The translations under genes and the position numbers were made by a program. From Pseudomonas reinekei (GTDB lineage Bacteria; Pseudomonadota; Gammaproteobacteria; Pseudomonadales; Pseudomonadaceae), in the NCBI RefSeq assembly GCF_001945365.1, contig NZ_MSTQ01000003.1:1-64000 (forward strand): a stretch of DNA of 64,000 bases, read 5' to 3'. Every line of letters starts with the position of its first letter. Positions within the stretch are counted from its first letter, which is position 1. Below are positions 31,066-40,335 of this stretch, piece by piece. The notes under the pieces were generated by a model. The model was given only the letters and a program-made list of their open reading frames with translations. It searched no databases and had not been told where the DNA came from.

Positions 31066-31395
31066 ACTAATTACAGATGCACCGAGAAACCCGTTTGGGC
31101 ACGTTGACACCCCTGCAAAATCATGCAAGAGCAAAAGACAGTGAACCGATCTATGCTGCAAATTGCGGGCCTATTATTGGCAAAGCCTTCTAATCCGGCA
31201 AGCTTGGCGTTGGTTCTTATTTTTTGCGGGTGGTTCTAAAGCCCTGATTCTGGGCACGGCGTTTCCCAATGCCCCGGATCGGCGCGATGCGGTTACACAT
31301 TCAGTAACCGGAAAGATCGGGGGGTAACAGTAGGAAGCGTCCCACAGAGAAGCCGATAATTATTGGCCCATGCTTGATTGCTGACTGACAGACCG

Positions 31396-31472
31396 CCATC
31401 GCTAGCAGGCTAGCTCTCACAGGTTTTGGGATTACCGCAAATCCTTGTGGGAGCTGGTTTACCAGCGATGCG
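31396..31472. repeat. REP doublet downstream of acsA
   Basis: CCATCGCTAGCAGGCTAGCTCTCACAGG (31396-31423) and the inverted, more diverged TTGTGGGAGCTGGTTTACCAGCGATG (31445-31470). The second arm carries a GTTTACC centre, a different REP subtype. Confidence 0.85.
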
Positions 31473-31504
31473 GCCAGCCCAGCCAACACAAGACCCTCAG
31501 CCAC

Positions 31505-31543
31505 AAAAAAGCCCCGCCAGGCTCAACACCTGACGGGGCTTTC
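31505..31543 (-). terminator. Terminator of acsA
   Basis: On the minus strand AAAGCCCCGTCAGG pairs with CCTGGCGGGGCTTTTTT around GTGTTGAG, about 20 bases past the acsA stop. Strong GC stem and T-tract. Confidence 0.9.
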
Positions 31544-31562
31544 TGTGACGCGGTATCAGCGC

Positions 31563-33518
<1,956 letters not shown>

Positions 33519-33970
33519 CTTTCTTACCTCGGTGGAATAGTTGTTTTTGTATGGCCCCGTTGTAGCCCGGGCCGGGCCTATAGAACCATTCGACGATGGT
33601 AGTAACAAGGCCCTACAAAATGTCGTGAATACGAATTCCAGCGACTTCCTATCGCCCCCGAACCCTGCAGGAGCAGGCGTGCCAGCGATGACGGTCGACC
33701 TGACACACCGCGTCGCCAATATCGCCAGCAAGCCGGCGCCCACAGGTGGTTTTCAATGATTGTTACGAAAACTGTCAAAGGTGTTTATCAAAAGCACGCC
33801 TGTATGAATGTAACCCCCACGCCTAAAATTCGCTTCGCCAACCCGGCAACCTGAGTTAACCAAGTTACAGCCCCCACGAAGGCAGTTAACCCAAATCCAA
33901 GTCGTTAGATCCACACGCAACCCCATAAAGGTTGCGTGACCCCACTCGACCTCAGAAAGGTATATTTCAG
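33519..33970. other. Divergent region between acsA and the DUF2790 gene, with a REP doublet
   Basis: 450 bp containing a diverged REP pair (33664-33690 and 33719-33746) and two AGTTAACC repeats near 33854 and 33885. The acsA side begins with an unusual GC-rich run near 33565. No confident promoter boxes are seen for either gene. Confidence 0.45.
33664..33746. repeat. Diverged REP doublet
   Basis: CCTGCAGGAGCAGGCGTGCCAGCGATG (33664-33690) and inverted ATATCGCCAGCAAGCCGGCGCCCACAGG (33719-33746). Both arms depart from the common REP sequence of this window but keep its layout. Confidence 0.75.
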
Positions 33971-34234
33971 ATGAAAGCTTTATTGGTTCTGGCCCTCAGC
34001 AGTCTGTGCGCAACCGCCATGGCAGACGAGGTTCAGACTGATGTCGCGCAGCAAAAACCGGCTATCGAGGAATACACTTACTCGATGCACCTGGACATCG
34101 CCAAAGTTGTCTCCATGAGCGAAGTCCCCAATATCTGTGAAGTTGTCCCGGCGAAAATGGAATACGACGACTCTAAAGGTCAGCGGCATATCCTGCGTTA
34201 CAGCGTCATGGGCAATGGCTGCTCCAGCGGCTGA
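33971..34234 (+). CDS. DUF2790-family periplasmic protein (87 aa)
   Basis: A small exported protein: signal peptide MKALLVLALSSLCATAMA, then a mature domain of about 65 residues with YTYSMHLDIAKVVSM and a C-terminal YSVMGNGCSSG. Two cysteines (in NICEVV and NGCS) could form a disulfide. DUF2790 proteins are common in Pseudomonas, often several per genome, with no established function. Start at 33971, behind AGAAAGG about 13 bases upstream. Confidence 0.8.
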   Translation: MKALLVLALSSLCATAMADEVQTDVAQQKPAIEEYTYSMHLDIAKVVSMSEVPNICEVVPAKMEYDDSKGQRHILRYSVMGNGCSSG

Positions 34235-34703
34235 TTCAACTGCACCGGATCGGCTCATCCAAGCGTTTGCCGATGGACGATTTCAGCCCGGCTCCGGTCG
34301 GGCTCAGTTGTGTTTGCAGTCGTCGAAAAGCACTCCGAAACACAAGATGTAGTGAAAAACGCCATTTTTTGACTGTTTTTTGAGCAAATCCGGATTCGAG
34401 CACAATTAACGAAAAAAAATCTTCACCCGCCAAAGCCCTGTAAACCCTCGCTCTGACCGAAAAACCTGCCCTCTCGTCCGCTCCATGCGCGGATTCGCCC
34501 CACCACGACCGTAAAAATTTCCCTATAATGCGGCCTTAAACGGGCCTGCAATATCCCCTTACAGGGATGAATAGCCAGTCTGAAGCCCCGCAGCAGCATT
34601 CGATGCTGATTGCGCCCATCAGAGGCTCTCGGAACCCCGTACAAAATTCTGTTTTATTGCCTGCCTTGGCTGGTGCAAAAAACGATTCCTTTAGATCCAA
34701 CGC
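34235..34703. other. Long untranslated region before nrdB
   Basis: No gene. A -10 box TATAAT (34524-34529) with a GC-rich discriminator (GCGGCC) marks a probable promoter; its -35 is poor. The presumed leader holds at least two hairpins: ATCCCC/GGGGAT-like near 34553-34568 and CAGCAT-TCG-ATGCTG near 34594-34608, before the larger hairpin at 34704-34759. The leader would be about 245 nt. Confidence 0.45.
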
Positions 34704-34759
34704 GGCCAGTACGGCCGTGTGAAATACCGACTAATCAATTTCACACGGGCAATCTGGCC
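34704..34759 (+). promoter_or_regulatory. Symmetrical double-stem hairpin just upstream of nrdB
   Basis: Outer stem GGCCAG (34704-34709)/CTGGCC (34754-34759) and a perfect 10-bp inner stem CGTGTGAAAT (34716-34725)/ATTTCACACG (34738-34747) are separated by symmetrical 6-nt internal strands and capped by a 12-nt loop. It ends six bases before the nrdB ribosome-binding site (AGGAG near 34767). There is no T-tract, so it is not a simple terminator. As DNA, the inner palindrome could be a regulator site; as RNA, a translation or stability control. Confidence 0.65.
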
Positions 34760-34781
34760 CTCACGCAGGAGACGACACGTC

Positions 34782-36029
34782 ATGCTGAGCTGGGACGAAT
34801 TCGACAAAGAAGACACGGAAGTTGCAGTCAAGAGCGCTAACGCTGGCCACGCCACCGAAGCCAACATGGACCGTCTCGACAGCGCTGGCGGTGCCGCCGC
34901 CCTTGAAGCCCGTGCCGTAACCGCTGCTGACTCTGCCGCTGTTGCCCGTGCCAAGGCTGCCCTGGACTCCCTCGACGTCGCCGAAGGTCTGGCCGAACTC
35001 GAAGGCGCCTCCGCCCGTGTCGCCGTTGACGAAAAGCGCATGATCAACTGCCGCGCCGACCTCAACCAACTCGTGCCATTCAAGTACGACTGGGCCTGGC
35101 AGAAGTACCTGGATGGCTGCGCAAACCACTGGATGCCGCAAGAAGTCAACATGACCGCCGACATCGCCCTCTGGAAAAACCCGGAAGGCCTGACCGACGA
35201 CGAGCGCCGCATCGTGATGCGCAACCTCGGCTTCTTCTCCACCGCCGACTCCCTGGTTGCCAACAACCTGGTCCTGGCCGTGTACCGTCTGATCACCAAC
35301 CCGGAATGCCGCCAGTACATCCTGCGCCAGGCCTTCGAAGAGGCGATCCACACCCACGCCTACCAGTACTGCATCGAATCGCTGGCCATGGATGAAGGCG
35401 AAATCTTCAACATGTACCATGAGATCCCATCGGTCGCGAAAAAAGCCACCTGGGGCCTGAAATACACCCGTTCGATCTCCGATCCGAAGTTCGAAACCGG
35501 CACCGTCGAAACCGACAAGGAACTGCTGCGCAACCTGATCGCCTACTACTGCGTTCTGGAAGGCATCTTCTTCTACTGCGGCTTCACCCAGATCCTCTCC
35601 ATGGGCCGCCGCAACAAAATGACCGGCGTCGCCGAGCAGTTCCAGTACATCCTGCGCGACGAATCCATGCACCTGAACTTCGGCATCGACGTGATCAACC
35701 AGATCAAAATCGAAAACCCACACCTGTGGGATGCCGAAATGAAGGAAGAAGCAACCCAGATGATCCTGCAGGGTACTCAGCTGGAGATCGAATACGCTCG
35801 TGACACCATGCCTCGCGGCGTGCTGGGCATGAACGCAGCGATGATGGAGGACTACCTGAAGTTCATCGCTAACCGTCGTCTGTCGCAGATTGGTCTGAAG
35901 GAAGAGTACCCAGGGACGACTAACCCGTTCCCTTGGATGAGCGAGATTATGGACTTGAAGAAGGAGAAGAACTTCTTTGAGACTCGGGTTATTGAGTATC
36001 AGACTGGTGGTGCGCTTAGCTGGGATTGA
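34782..36029 (+). CDS. nrdB: NrdB, class Ia ribonucleotide reductase beta subunit (415 aa)
   Basis: Holds the di-iron/tyrosyl radical that starts reduction of ribonucleotides in NrdA. An Ala-rich N-terminal extension (about 1-85) typical of Pseudomonas NrdB precedes the ferritin-like core. Iron ligands are seen as E and H in [20 protein letters not shown] and again in [11 protein letters not shown]; the radical tyrosine is in [10 protein letters not shown]. The C-terminal tail that docks to NrdA is present. Start ATG 34782 follows AGGAG. The nrdA partner is not upstream or downstream in this window, although the two are adjacent in P. aeruginosa. Confidence 0.94.
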   Translation: MLSWDEFDKEDTEVAVKSANAGHATEANMDRLDSAGGAAALEARAVTAADSAAVARAKAALDSLDVAEGLAELEGASARVAVDEKRMINCRADLNQLVPFKYDWAWQKYLDGCANHWMPQEVNMTADIALWKNPEGLTDDERRIVMRNLGFFSTADSLVANNLVLAVYRLITNPECRQYILRQAFEEAIHTHAYQYCIESLAMDEGEIFNMYHEIPSVAKKATWGLKYTRSISDPKFETGTVETDKELLRNLIAYYCVLEGIFFYCGFTQILSMGRRNKMTGVAEQFQYILRDESMHLNFGIDVINQIKIENPHLWDAEMKEEATQMILQGTQLEIEYARDTMPRGVLGMNAAMMEDYLKFIANRRLSQIGLKEEYPGTTNPFPWMSEIMDLKKEKNFFETRVIEYQTGGALSWD

Positions 36030-36080
36030 TTCCAGAGCTCGCCGCGATTTGACGACTTGAATCGGCAAATCGAAAATCAA

Positions 36081-36109
36081 AAAGCCCCGATCTGATCGGG
36101 GCTTTTTTT
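36081..36109 (+). terminator. Terminator of nrdB
   Basis: AAAGCCCCGAT and ATCGGGGCTTT form an 11-bp stem around CTG, followed by TTTT. It starts about 50 bases after the nrdB stop. Confidence 0.92.
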
Positions 36110-36333
36110 ATGGAGTGGGAAAATTCTTACTCGCGCTCTCATCAAATGCAAAAGCGCCTACAGCAATTCCAGATTTATCGGCATTGATCATCATTCGAAG
36201 CGTCTCTAAGCTCTATGCAGGTGCCTAAGAAACGCCCAACGTAGAAGCTTATCCCCTCACACAAAACGCATGCTGGCATTGGCCATACATGCGCAACTCC
36301 GTGAGAGGAACAGGCTGTTGGGGATTCAAAGGC
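36110..36333. other. Intergenic region before the BRO-N gene
   Basis: About 220 bp with lower GC than nrdB and no recognised gene or promoter. It marks the left border of the accessory tract. Confidence 0.35.
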
Positions 36334-36377
36334 CCTCTACGTCGGGTTCGGGCCCTCTTCAATTTCGAACGTAGAGG
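36334..36377 (+). promoter_or_regulatory. Leader hairpin of the BRO-N gene
   Basis: CCTCTACGT (36334-36342) and ACGTAGAGG (36369-36377) are perfect 9-bp complements around a 26-nt loop. The right arm ends two bases before AAAGG, the likely ribosome-binding site of the gene starting at 36386, so folding could hamper ribosome access. It could equally be an operator. Confidence 0.5.
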
Positions 36378-36385
36378 TAAAGGAA

Positions 36386-36949
36386 ATGTCTACAGAAATT
36401 CCAGTCCGATCAGTCATCCCTGATCCCTATATCCCGACAACTTTCAACCGCCACAATCTCTTCCTTCACGCTCTCCTCCTTGAAGACCAACCATGGTTCT
36501 GTGCCCGCGATATCGGCCGCTTGATGGGTGTCCATCTGAGTGATCGGATGGTCAGCAAACTCGACAAAGATCAGCGTCGTGCTTTGTGGATTGAATATTT
36601 TCGGCAACCCCAAAAACAGCTGATGCTCAGCGAATCCGTTGTCTATGCGCTGTTGGTGTATCACTACGTTCCTGGGAATCGCTTGCTGCGTGAGTGGTTG
36701 ACCCACCAGGTGGTGCCGGCCTTGCGCGATGCGGAGCAATCTGAAAATTCGGATCGACCGATGTTGAGCCTGTTGGATTGGCCGGAGATGTCGTTGAGCA
36801 TGCTGCATTGGCAGGATGAAGGTTGGATTCGGCTGCGGGACATGCCGTATCTGTTGCACGATCAACCGCAGCGACGGGCGACAGTATTGAAGCCGTGGTG
36901 GCGAAAAGTAGCGGGGGTGTTTCAGTCGTCGAAGCATTCGATGGGTTAG
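36386..36949 (+). CDS. BRO-N domain protein (187 aa)
   Basis: The N-terminal part matches the BRO/antirepressor N domain seen in phage and chromosomal proteins: FNRHNLFLHALLLEDQPWFCARDIGRLMGVH, then LSESVVYALLVYHYVPGNRLLREWLTHQVVPAL. BRO-N domains bind DNA. No KilA-C or Ant C-terminal domain is seen; the tail (about 120-187) is Trp- and Arg-rich and unassigned. It is followed by an HNH gene and then the pyocin locus, so phage-derived regulation of this accessory tract is possible but not shown. Confidence 0.75.
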   Translation: MSTEIPVRSVIPDPYIPTTFNRHNLFLHALLLEDQPWFCARDIGRLMGVHLSDRMVSKLDKDQRRALWIEYFRQPQKQLMLSESVVYALLVYHYVPGNRLLREWLTHQVVPALRDAEQSENSDRPMLSLLDWPEMSLSMLHWQDEGWIRLRDMPYLLHDQPQRRATVLKPWWRKVAGVFQSSKHSMG

Positions 36950-37037
36950 GTGCCGTACCTATAGGACCGCCTGCAAGAATCCTCGCTTCTTTGCGTAGGA
37001 ATTTTCGTAGACAGTCGTAGTTGTCACTCAGTATCGT

Positions 37038-37058
37038 CCGAGGGTATTTAACCCTCGG
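37038..37058 (+). promoter_or_regulatory. Palindrome in the HNH gene leader
   Basis: CCGAGGGT (37038-37045) and ACCCTCGG (37051-37058) form a perfect 8-bp stem around ATTTA. It ends seven bases before the ATG at 37066, exactly where a ribosome-binding site would be expected, and no separate Shine-Dalgarno is seen. It may be an operator or a translation-blocking hairpin. Confidence 0.5.
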
Positions 37059-37065
37059 CGATTGT

Positions 37066-37779
37066 ATGGATACGGAAAAGAGCAACGGCGATTGGAGTGA
37101 GGTAGAAATTCAGGCTGCGGTGGATGCCTATCTCAGCATGCTGTCTCGCGAGCAGAACGGTCAGGCGATCAACAAGGCTCATGAAAATCGCGTACTACGC
37201 GAGGGTGTTTTGGCAGGTCGCACTAAAGGTTCTGTTGAGTTTCGTATGCAGAACATTTCTACCGTGCTAGTCGAACTCGGGCGTGATCGCATCGTGGGCT
37301 ACAAACCCGCCAAGAATGTCGGCGCTAATGTCACGAAGAGCATCCGTGAAGCACTCAATGCTCCAGGCCCTTTGACTCCCGAAGACTTCGCCCCGACAGC
37401 GGACGAGGCGACGCTAGAGCAGCGAGCTGCAAAGCTTGAGCGCCAACCGATTAAAGTCGTGCCGAAGGGGATTGAGAAACCACAGCAGACTCAGTCCAGC
37501 GGAAAGTCGTATGTCCGCGATCCTGAAGTGAGAGCGTGGGTTCGCCAACAAGCTGAAGGTAAATGCGAGGGGTGTGGCCAACCTGCCCCGTTTGAAAAGT
37601 CGGGAAACCCGTTTCTTGAAGTTCACCACGTTAAGCATTTGGCACAGGAAGGTTCAGACCGTCCCAGCAACGCTGTAGCGCTATGTCCGAACTGCCATCG
37701 ACGGTGTCATCATTCGAGTGATCGAGATGAGTTCACTGCTTTGCTTTATGCAAAGGTGAAGCGGTTGAAACCCGAATAA
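37066..37779 (+). CDS. HNH endonuclease, McrA-like (237 aa)
   Basis: The C-terminal HNH nuclease (about 160-225) has zinc cysteines C167/C170 (KCEGCGQ) and C207/C210 (CPNCHRRCHH), the catalytic histidine pair H187-H188 (LEVHHVKHLAQ), the asparagine in RPSNAVALC and the last histidine near 211. All key residues are present, so it should cut DNA. The N-terminal half (about 10-95) is helical with a segment like those of restriction-type HNH proteins that recognise modified DNA; its specificity is unknown. Start ATG 37066 is preferred over the ORF's non-ATG start because the extra residues cover the leader hairpin. No methylase partner is nearby, which fits a modification-dependent or solitary defence nuclease. 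Confidence 0.82.
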   Translation: MDTEKSNGDWSEVEIQAAVDAYLSMLSREQNGQAINKAHENRVLREGVLAGRTKGSVEFRMQNISTVLVELGRDRIVGYKPAKNVGANVTKSIREALNAPGPLTPEDFAPTADEATLEQRAAKLERQPIKVVPKGIEKPQQTQSSGKSYVRDPEVRAWVRQQAEGKCEGCGQPAPFEKSGNPFLEVHHVKHLAQEGSDRPSNAVALCPNCHRRCHHSSDRDEFTALLYAKVKRLKPE

Positions 37780-37953
37780 GCGTGCACCGTAAATCCGTGG
37801 CGACGGAAAAAGATCACTCTCCACAATCCTGAGAAACAAAGACATTTCCTAGCATCATTCAAGAACCATCCTACTGCCACACTCTGTCCCGTTCGCTAAC
37901 GTCGCGCAGCCCTTTCACAGGGCTGCCGATGGACGAACGCACAAGGACAGTCA

Positions 37954-39144
37954 GTGGCTGGCAGCAAAGACATTCCCAGGGTTAAAAACCCGCCGACAGG
38001 TGACGGCCATCACGTCACCTACCGCTTCATGACGCCCAGCGAACTGGCCCAGCGCGAGGCTCGGCAAAACGCCTACGAGGCCATGCTCGCCAGGCAAGAC
38101 GAATACATGCGCAAGCGCCAGGTTGCCGAAGTCGAACAGAAACCGGTTCACGTCGGATGCGTCTTCGCCAAGTCCTGCAAGTTGCCGGACGCGGTTATCA
38201 ACTACTCCAATCCTTCGGGGATGGTGCCCACCGACAGCCTGCAGGACTACGGCGAAATCGCCTGGCTCGGGGCTCGCGAGGTCGACAATGGCGGTCTGCT
38301 GAATTTGCAGACGGTCAGCGGCTCTACCCTTTCACTTGGCATTGGCCAACTGGCACTTCGCGCTCCCACCCTCGTTGCTCCGGCGATAGGCGCTGTAGTT
38401 TCAGTAAGTGCAGTTACTACGGCTGTATTGGTCGGCCTGGTCGCCGTGTTCTGGACGCCCAGCCTCGGCGACAGCGCCCTCTACAGCGAAGACCAACTCC
38501 GATCCCTTAAACAGGCCCGCACTCGCGTGCGCCTGCATATCGAACAGCAAGCCGACGGCACCCTCAAGGGTTACGGTTTCTACACCGGCAATAACCGCGA
38601 TTGGGAAATGGTCGATGTCGTGCAGATCGCTTTGCGCGAGAGCCAATACGTCGCAGACCTCGGCGAAGGCATCGAACTGATTTGGACCCCGGCTGAAGAC
38701 GGCTCCGACATTCTCGGCATCCCCAAACTGGAAGCTGCTCCGCAGGCGCCGCATATCTGGGTTTACCCGCCGACGAAACAGGCTGACAACATCATCGTGC
38801 ATCCGGTTTATCCGCCTGAGTACAAGGATTTCATTCTTGTGTTTCCGGTGGGGTCGTTGGTGAAGCCGGTTTATATTGTGGTGAGCGTTTCTCATAAATA
38901 CCACTCAAAACCGAGCGTACTACCCGCATTCCCAAGTGCAAAATGGGCACCACCCAAAACACGTATGAAGGGTGGCGGTTTACGCCCTCGCTGGAAGGAT
39001 GGCTCCGGTACGATGTATGAATGGGACTTTCAGCATGGTGCATTGGAGAAATACAACAAGCGAGGAAAACACTTAGGTGAGTTTGACCATAACTCAGGGG
39101 CTCAGACCAAACCAGCAGATCCGACACGGAGAATAGAACCTTGA
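37954..39144 (+). CDS. S-type pyocin-domain toxin with colicin E3-like rRNase end (396 aa)
   Basis: Likely kills related cells by cutting 16S rRNA. The N-terminal part (about 1-120) begins at GTG 37954 behind AAGGA and lacks a TonB box or long receptor domain. A hydrophobic hairpin (about 125-175, APAIGAVVSVSAVTTAVLVG) and the pyocin S-type domain (about 180-325) follow. The end (about 325-396) matches the cytotoxic domain of colicin E3/cloacin: YEWDFQHGALEKYNKRGKHL keeps the acid-base residues D358, H361 and E365 (E3 numbering D510, H513, E517). It is short for a pyocin, so delivery may differ from classic S pyocins. The stop overlaps the next gene start. Confidence 0.85.
   Translation: MAGSKDIPRVKNPPTGDGHHVTYRFMTPSELAQREARQNAYEAMLARQDEYMRKRQVAEVEQKPVHVGCVFAKSCKLPDAVINYSNPSGMVPTDSLQDYGEIAWLGAREVDNGGLLNLQTVSGSTLSLGIGQLALRAPTLVAPAIGAVVSVSAVTTAVLVGLVAVFWTPSLGDSALYSEDQLRSLKQARTRVRLHIEQQADGTLKGYGFYTGNNRDWEMVDVVQIALRESQYVADLGEGIELIWTPAEDGSDILGIPKLEAAPQAPHIWVYPPTKQADNIIVHPVYPPEYKDFILVFPVGSLVKPVYIVVSVSHKYHSKPSVLPAFPSAKWAPPKTRMKGGGLRPRWKDGSGTMYEWDFQHGALEKYNKRGKHLGEFDHNSGAQTKPADPTRRIEP
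38512..38885 (+). repeat. Direct repeat copy A (pyocin-domain DNA inside the full toxin gene)
   Basis: About 374 bp, nearly identical to 39417-39790, 905 bp away in the same orientation. It encodes the pyocin domain from QARTRVRL to PVYIVV. The high identity marks it as a recombination arm for swapping toxin ends. Confidence 0.9.
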
Positions 39145-39368
39145 AGCACACAGTAATGGGCGTACGCGATGGTGATGATTTCGCGTCATATGAAAAAACA
39201 CTCCCAATTCTCAGCGGTGAGCTAGCTGCATTAATGGACTGGAAAACTGAAGAAGATTACGTGTACGACTACAAACTGACAGAAAAACAAATCAACGAAA
39301 TCGAGAGAATTTGCGCAATATCACTCCCACACAACCTGACTCTATTTTTGACCTGTAGTGATAATTAA
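39141..39368 (+). CDS. Probable immunity protein, first in the locus (75 aa)
   Basis: Starts at TTG 39141, overlapping the toxin's TGA (TTGA), with GGAG nine bases upstream; the internal ATG at 39156 has no ribosome-binding site. The product is small, acidic and lower in GC than the toxin. Its pattern (GELAALMDWK..., LTEKQINEIERICAISLPHNLTLFL) is loosely like that of the 40071 product, so both may belong to one immunity family. It is the expected place for the antidote of the full-length toxin, yet it is unlike E3-type immunity proteins. Confidence 0.6.
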   Translation: MKHTVMGVRDGDDFASYEKTLPILSGELAALMDWKTEEDYVYDYKLTEKQINEIERICAISLPHNLTLFLTCSDN

Positions 39369-39416
39369 AACTCAACTTTAAACTACAAGGCTAATTCTCC
39401 AAGCCGCGCCCTCAAT

Positions 39417-39790
39417 CAGGCCCGCACCCGCGTGCGCCTGCAAATCGAACAGCAAGCTGACGGCAGCCTCAAGGGTTACGGTTTCTACACCGGCAAGAAC
39501 CGCGATTGGCAAATGGTCGATGTCGTGCAGATCGCTTTGCGCGAGAGCCAATACGTCGCAGACCTGGGAGAGGGCATCGAACTGATTTGGACCCCGGCTG
39601 AAGACGGCTCCGACATTCTCGACATCCCCAAACTGGAAGCTGCTCCGCAGGCGCCGCATATCTGGGTTTACCCGCCGACGAAACAGGCTGACAGCATAAT
39701 TGTGAATCCGGTTTATCCGCCTGAGTACAAGGATTTCATTCTTGTGTTTCCAGTGGGGTCGGGGGTTAGGCCGGTTTATATCGTTGTCAG
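39417..39790 (+). repeat. Direct repeat copy B (start of the displaced toxin cassette)
   Basis: The second copy of the pyocin-domain DNA at 38512-38885. Identity breaks sharply at both edges: upstream there is no pyocin N-terminus, downstream the nuclease differs. Confidence 0.9.
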
Positions 39791-40067
39791 TCAAATGGGG
39801 GATCATTCGTATTATGACCACCCGAAAACGCTACCCGCTTTCCCCGATGCAGTTCGAGCAAAATCAAAGTCATCTGTTCAAGGAGGTGGAAGGAAGCGCG
39901 CCCGCTGGGTTGACCGTAAAGGACGAATTTATGAATGGGACTACAAAAGTAATGCCGTGGAAAATACGACAAACTGGGGATTCAACTTGGTGAATACAAT
40001 CACATTACCGGCGAGCAAACAAAACCAGCGAAACCGGGTAGGAAAACCTCAAGAAATTAAGGAGTAA
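39417..40067 (+). pseudogene. Displaced toxin cassette: pyocin domain plus variant nuclease end, frameshifted
   Basis: The frame has no N-terminal region; an in-frame GTG at 39432 could start about 211 residues. It contains the pyocin domain, LPAFPDAVRAKSKSS and GRIYEWDYKSNAVE, then falls into unrelated sequence. At the A-run 39961-39964 one A appears to be missing. Reading on in the other frame gives EKYDKLGIQLGEYNH, then ITGEQTKPAKPGRKTSRN and a stop at 40058-40060, ten bases before the next gene, clearly the proper end of an E3-like domain. The E3 histidine position is a serine here (DYKS versus DFQH), so even repaired it may differ in activity. It looks like a stored or abandoned C-terminal cassette. 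Confidence 0.8.
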
Positions 40068-40070
40068 AAC

Positions 40071-40322
40071 ATGCGCTACCTATTAATCTCTGGCTTTTAT
40101 CCGGACGATAAGAAGGACGATTCTTTACAATTCGAACTGGACATTGATGGCAGTGAACTCAATGAAAAAGTCGCTCAACTCATTGAATCCAAGCCACTCG
40201 CTGAAATGGAACCAGGCGAGTTACTTTTGAACGAGTCTCAAGTAACGGCACTGTCCGAAATTTTAGGCGTTAGATTTCCTGCGGGCTTGGAGTACTTCAT
40301 AGGAACTTGTGCCAAGCAATGA
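40071..40322 (+). CDS. Probable immunity protein of the displaced cassette (83 aa)
   Basis: ATG 40071 follows GGAG six bases upstream and lies ten bases after the repaired end of the cassette, the usual toxin-immunity spacing. It is acidic and 83 residues long with no signal peptide. The C-terminal part (LLLNESQVTALSEILGVRFPAGLEYFIGTC) resembles that of the 39141 product. I infer that it is the partner of the nuclease variant encoded at 39790-40060. Confidence 0.6.
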   Translation: MRYLLISGFYPDDKKDDSLQFELDIDGSELNEKVAQLIESKPLAEMEPGELLLNESQVTALSEILGVRFPAGLEYFIGTCAKQ

Positions 40323-40335
40323 AACAGGGTGAGCT

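Larger units (their letters stand above)
30881..31503. other. Intergenic region between aotJ and acsA
   Basis: About 620 bp without a gene. It contains the aot promoter region with an ArgR-type site (31050-31065), a stretch without recognised features (about 31070-31390), and a REP doublet (31396-31472) before the acsA terminator. A short inverted repeat GTTGAAATTCAAC lies at about 30983-30996. Confidence 0.5.

Noticed and set aside
34510..34650. Possible cobalamin riboswitch in the nrdB leader
   Set aside because: A GCCAGTCTGAAGCCC stretch looked like a B12 box, but the conserved core blocks of that riboswitch are missing, and class Ia reductase does not use B12.
34761..36080. 439-codon minus-strand ORF opposite nrdB
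   Set aside because: Antisense shadow of nrdB, which has intact iron ligands and a good ribosome-binding site.
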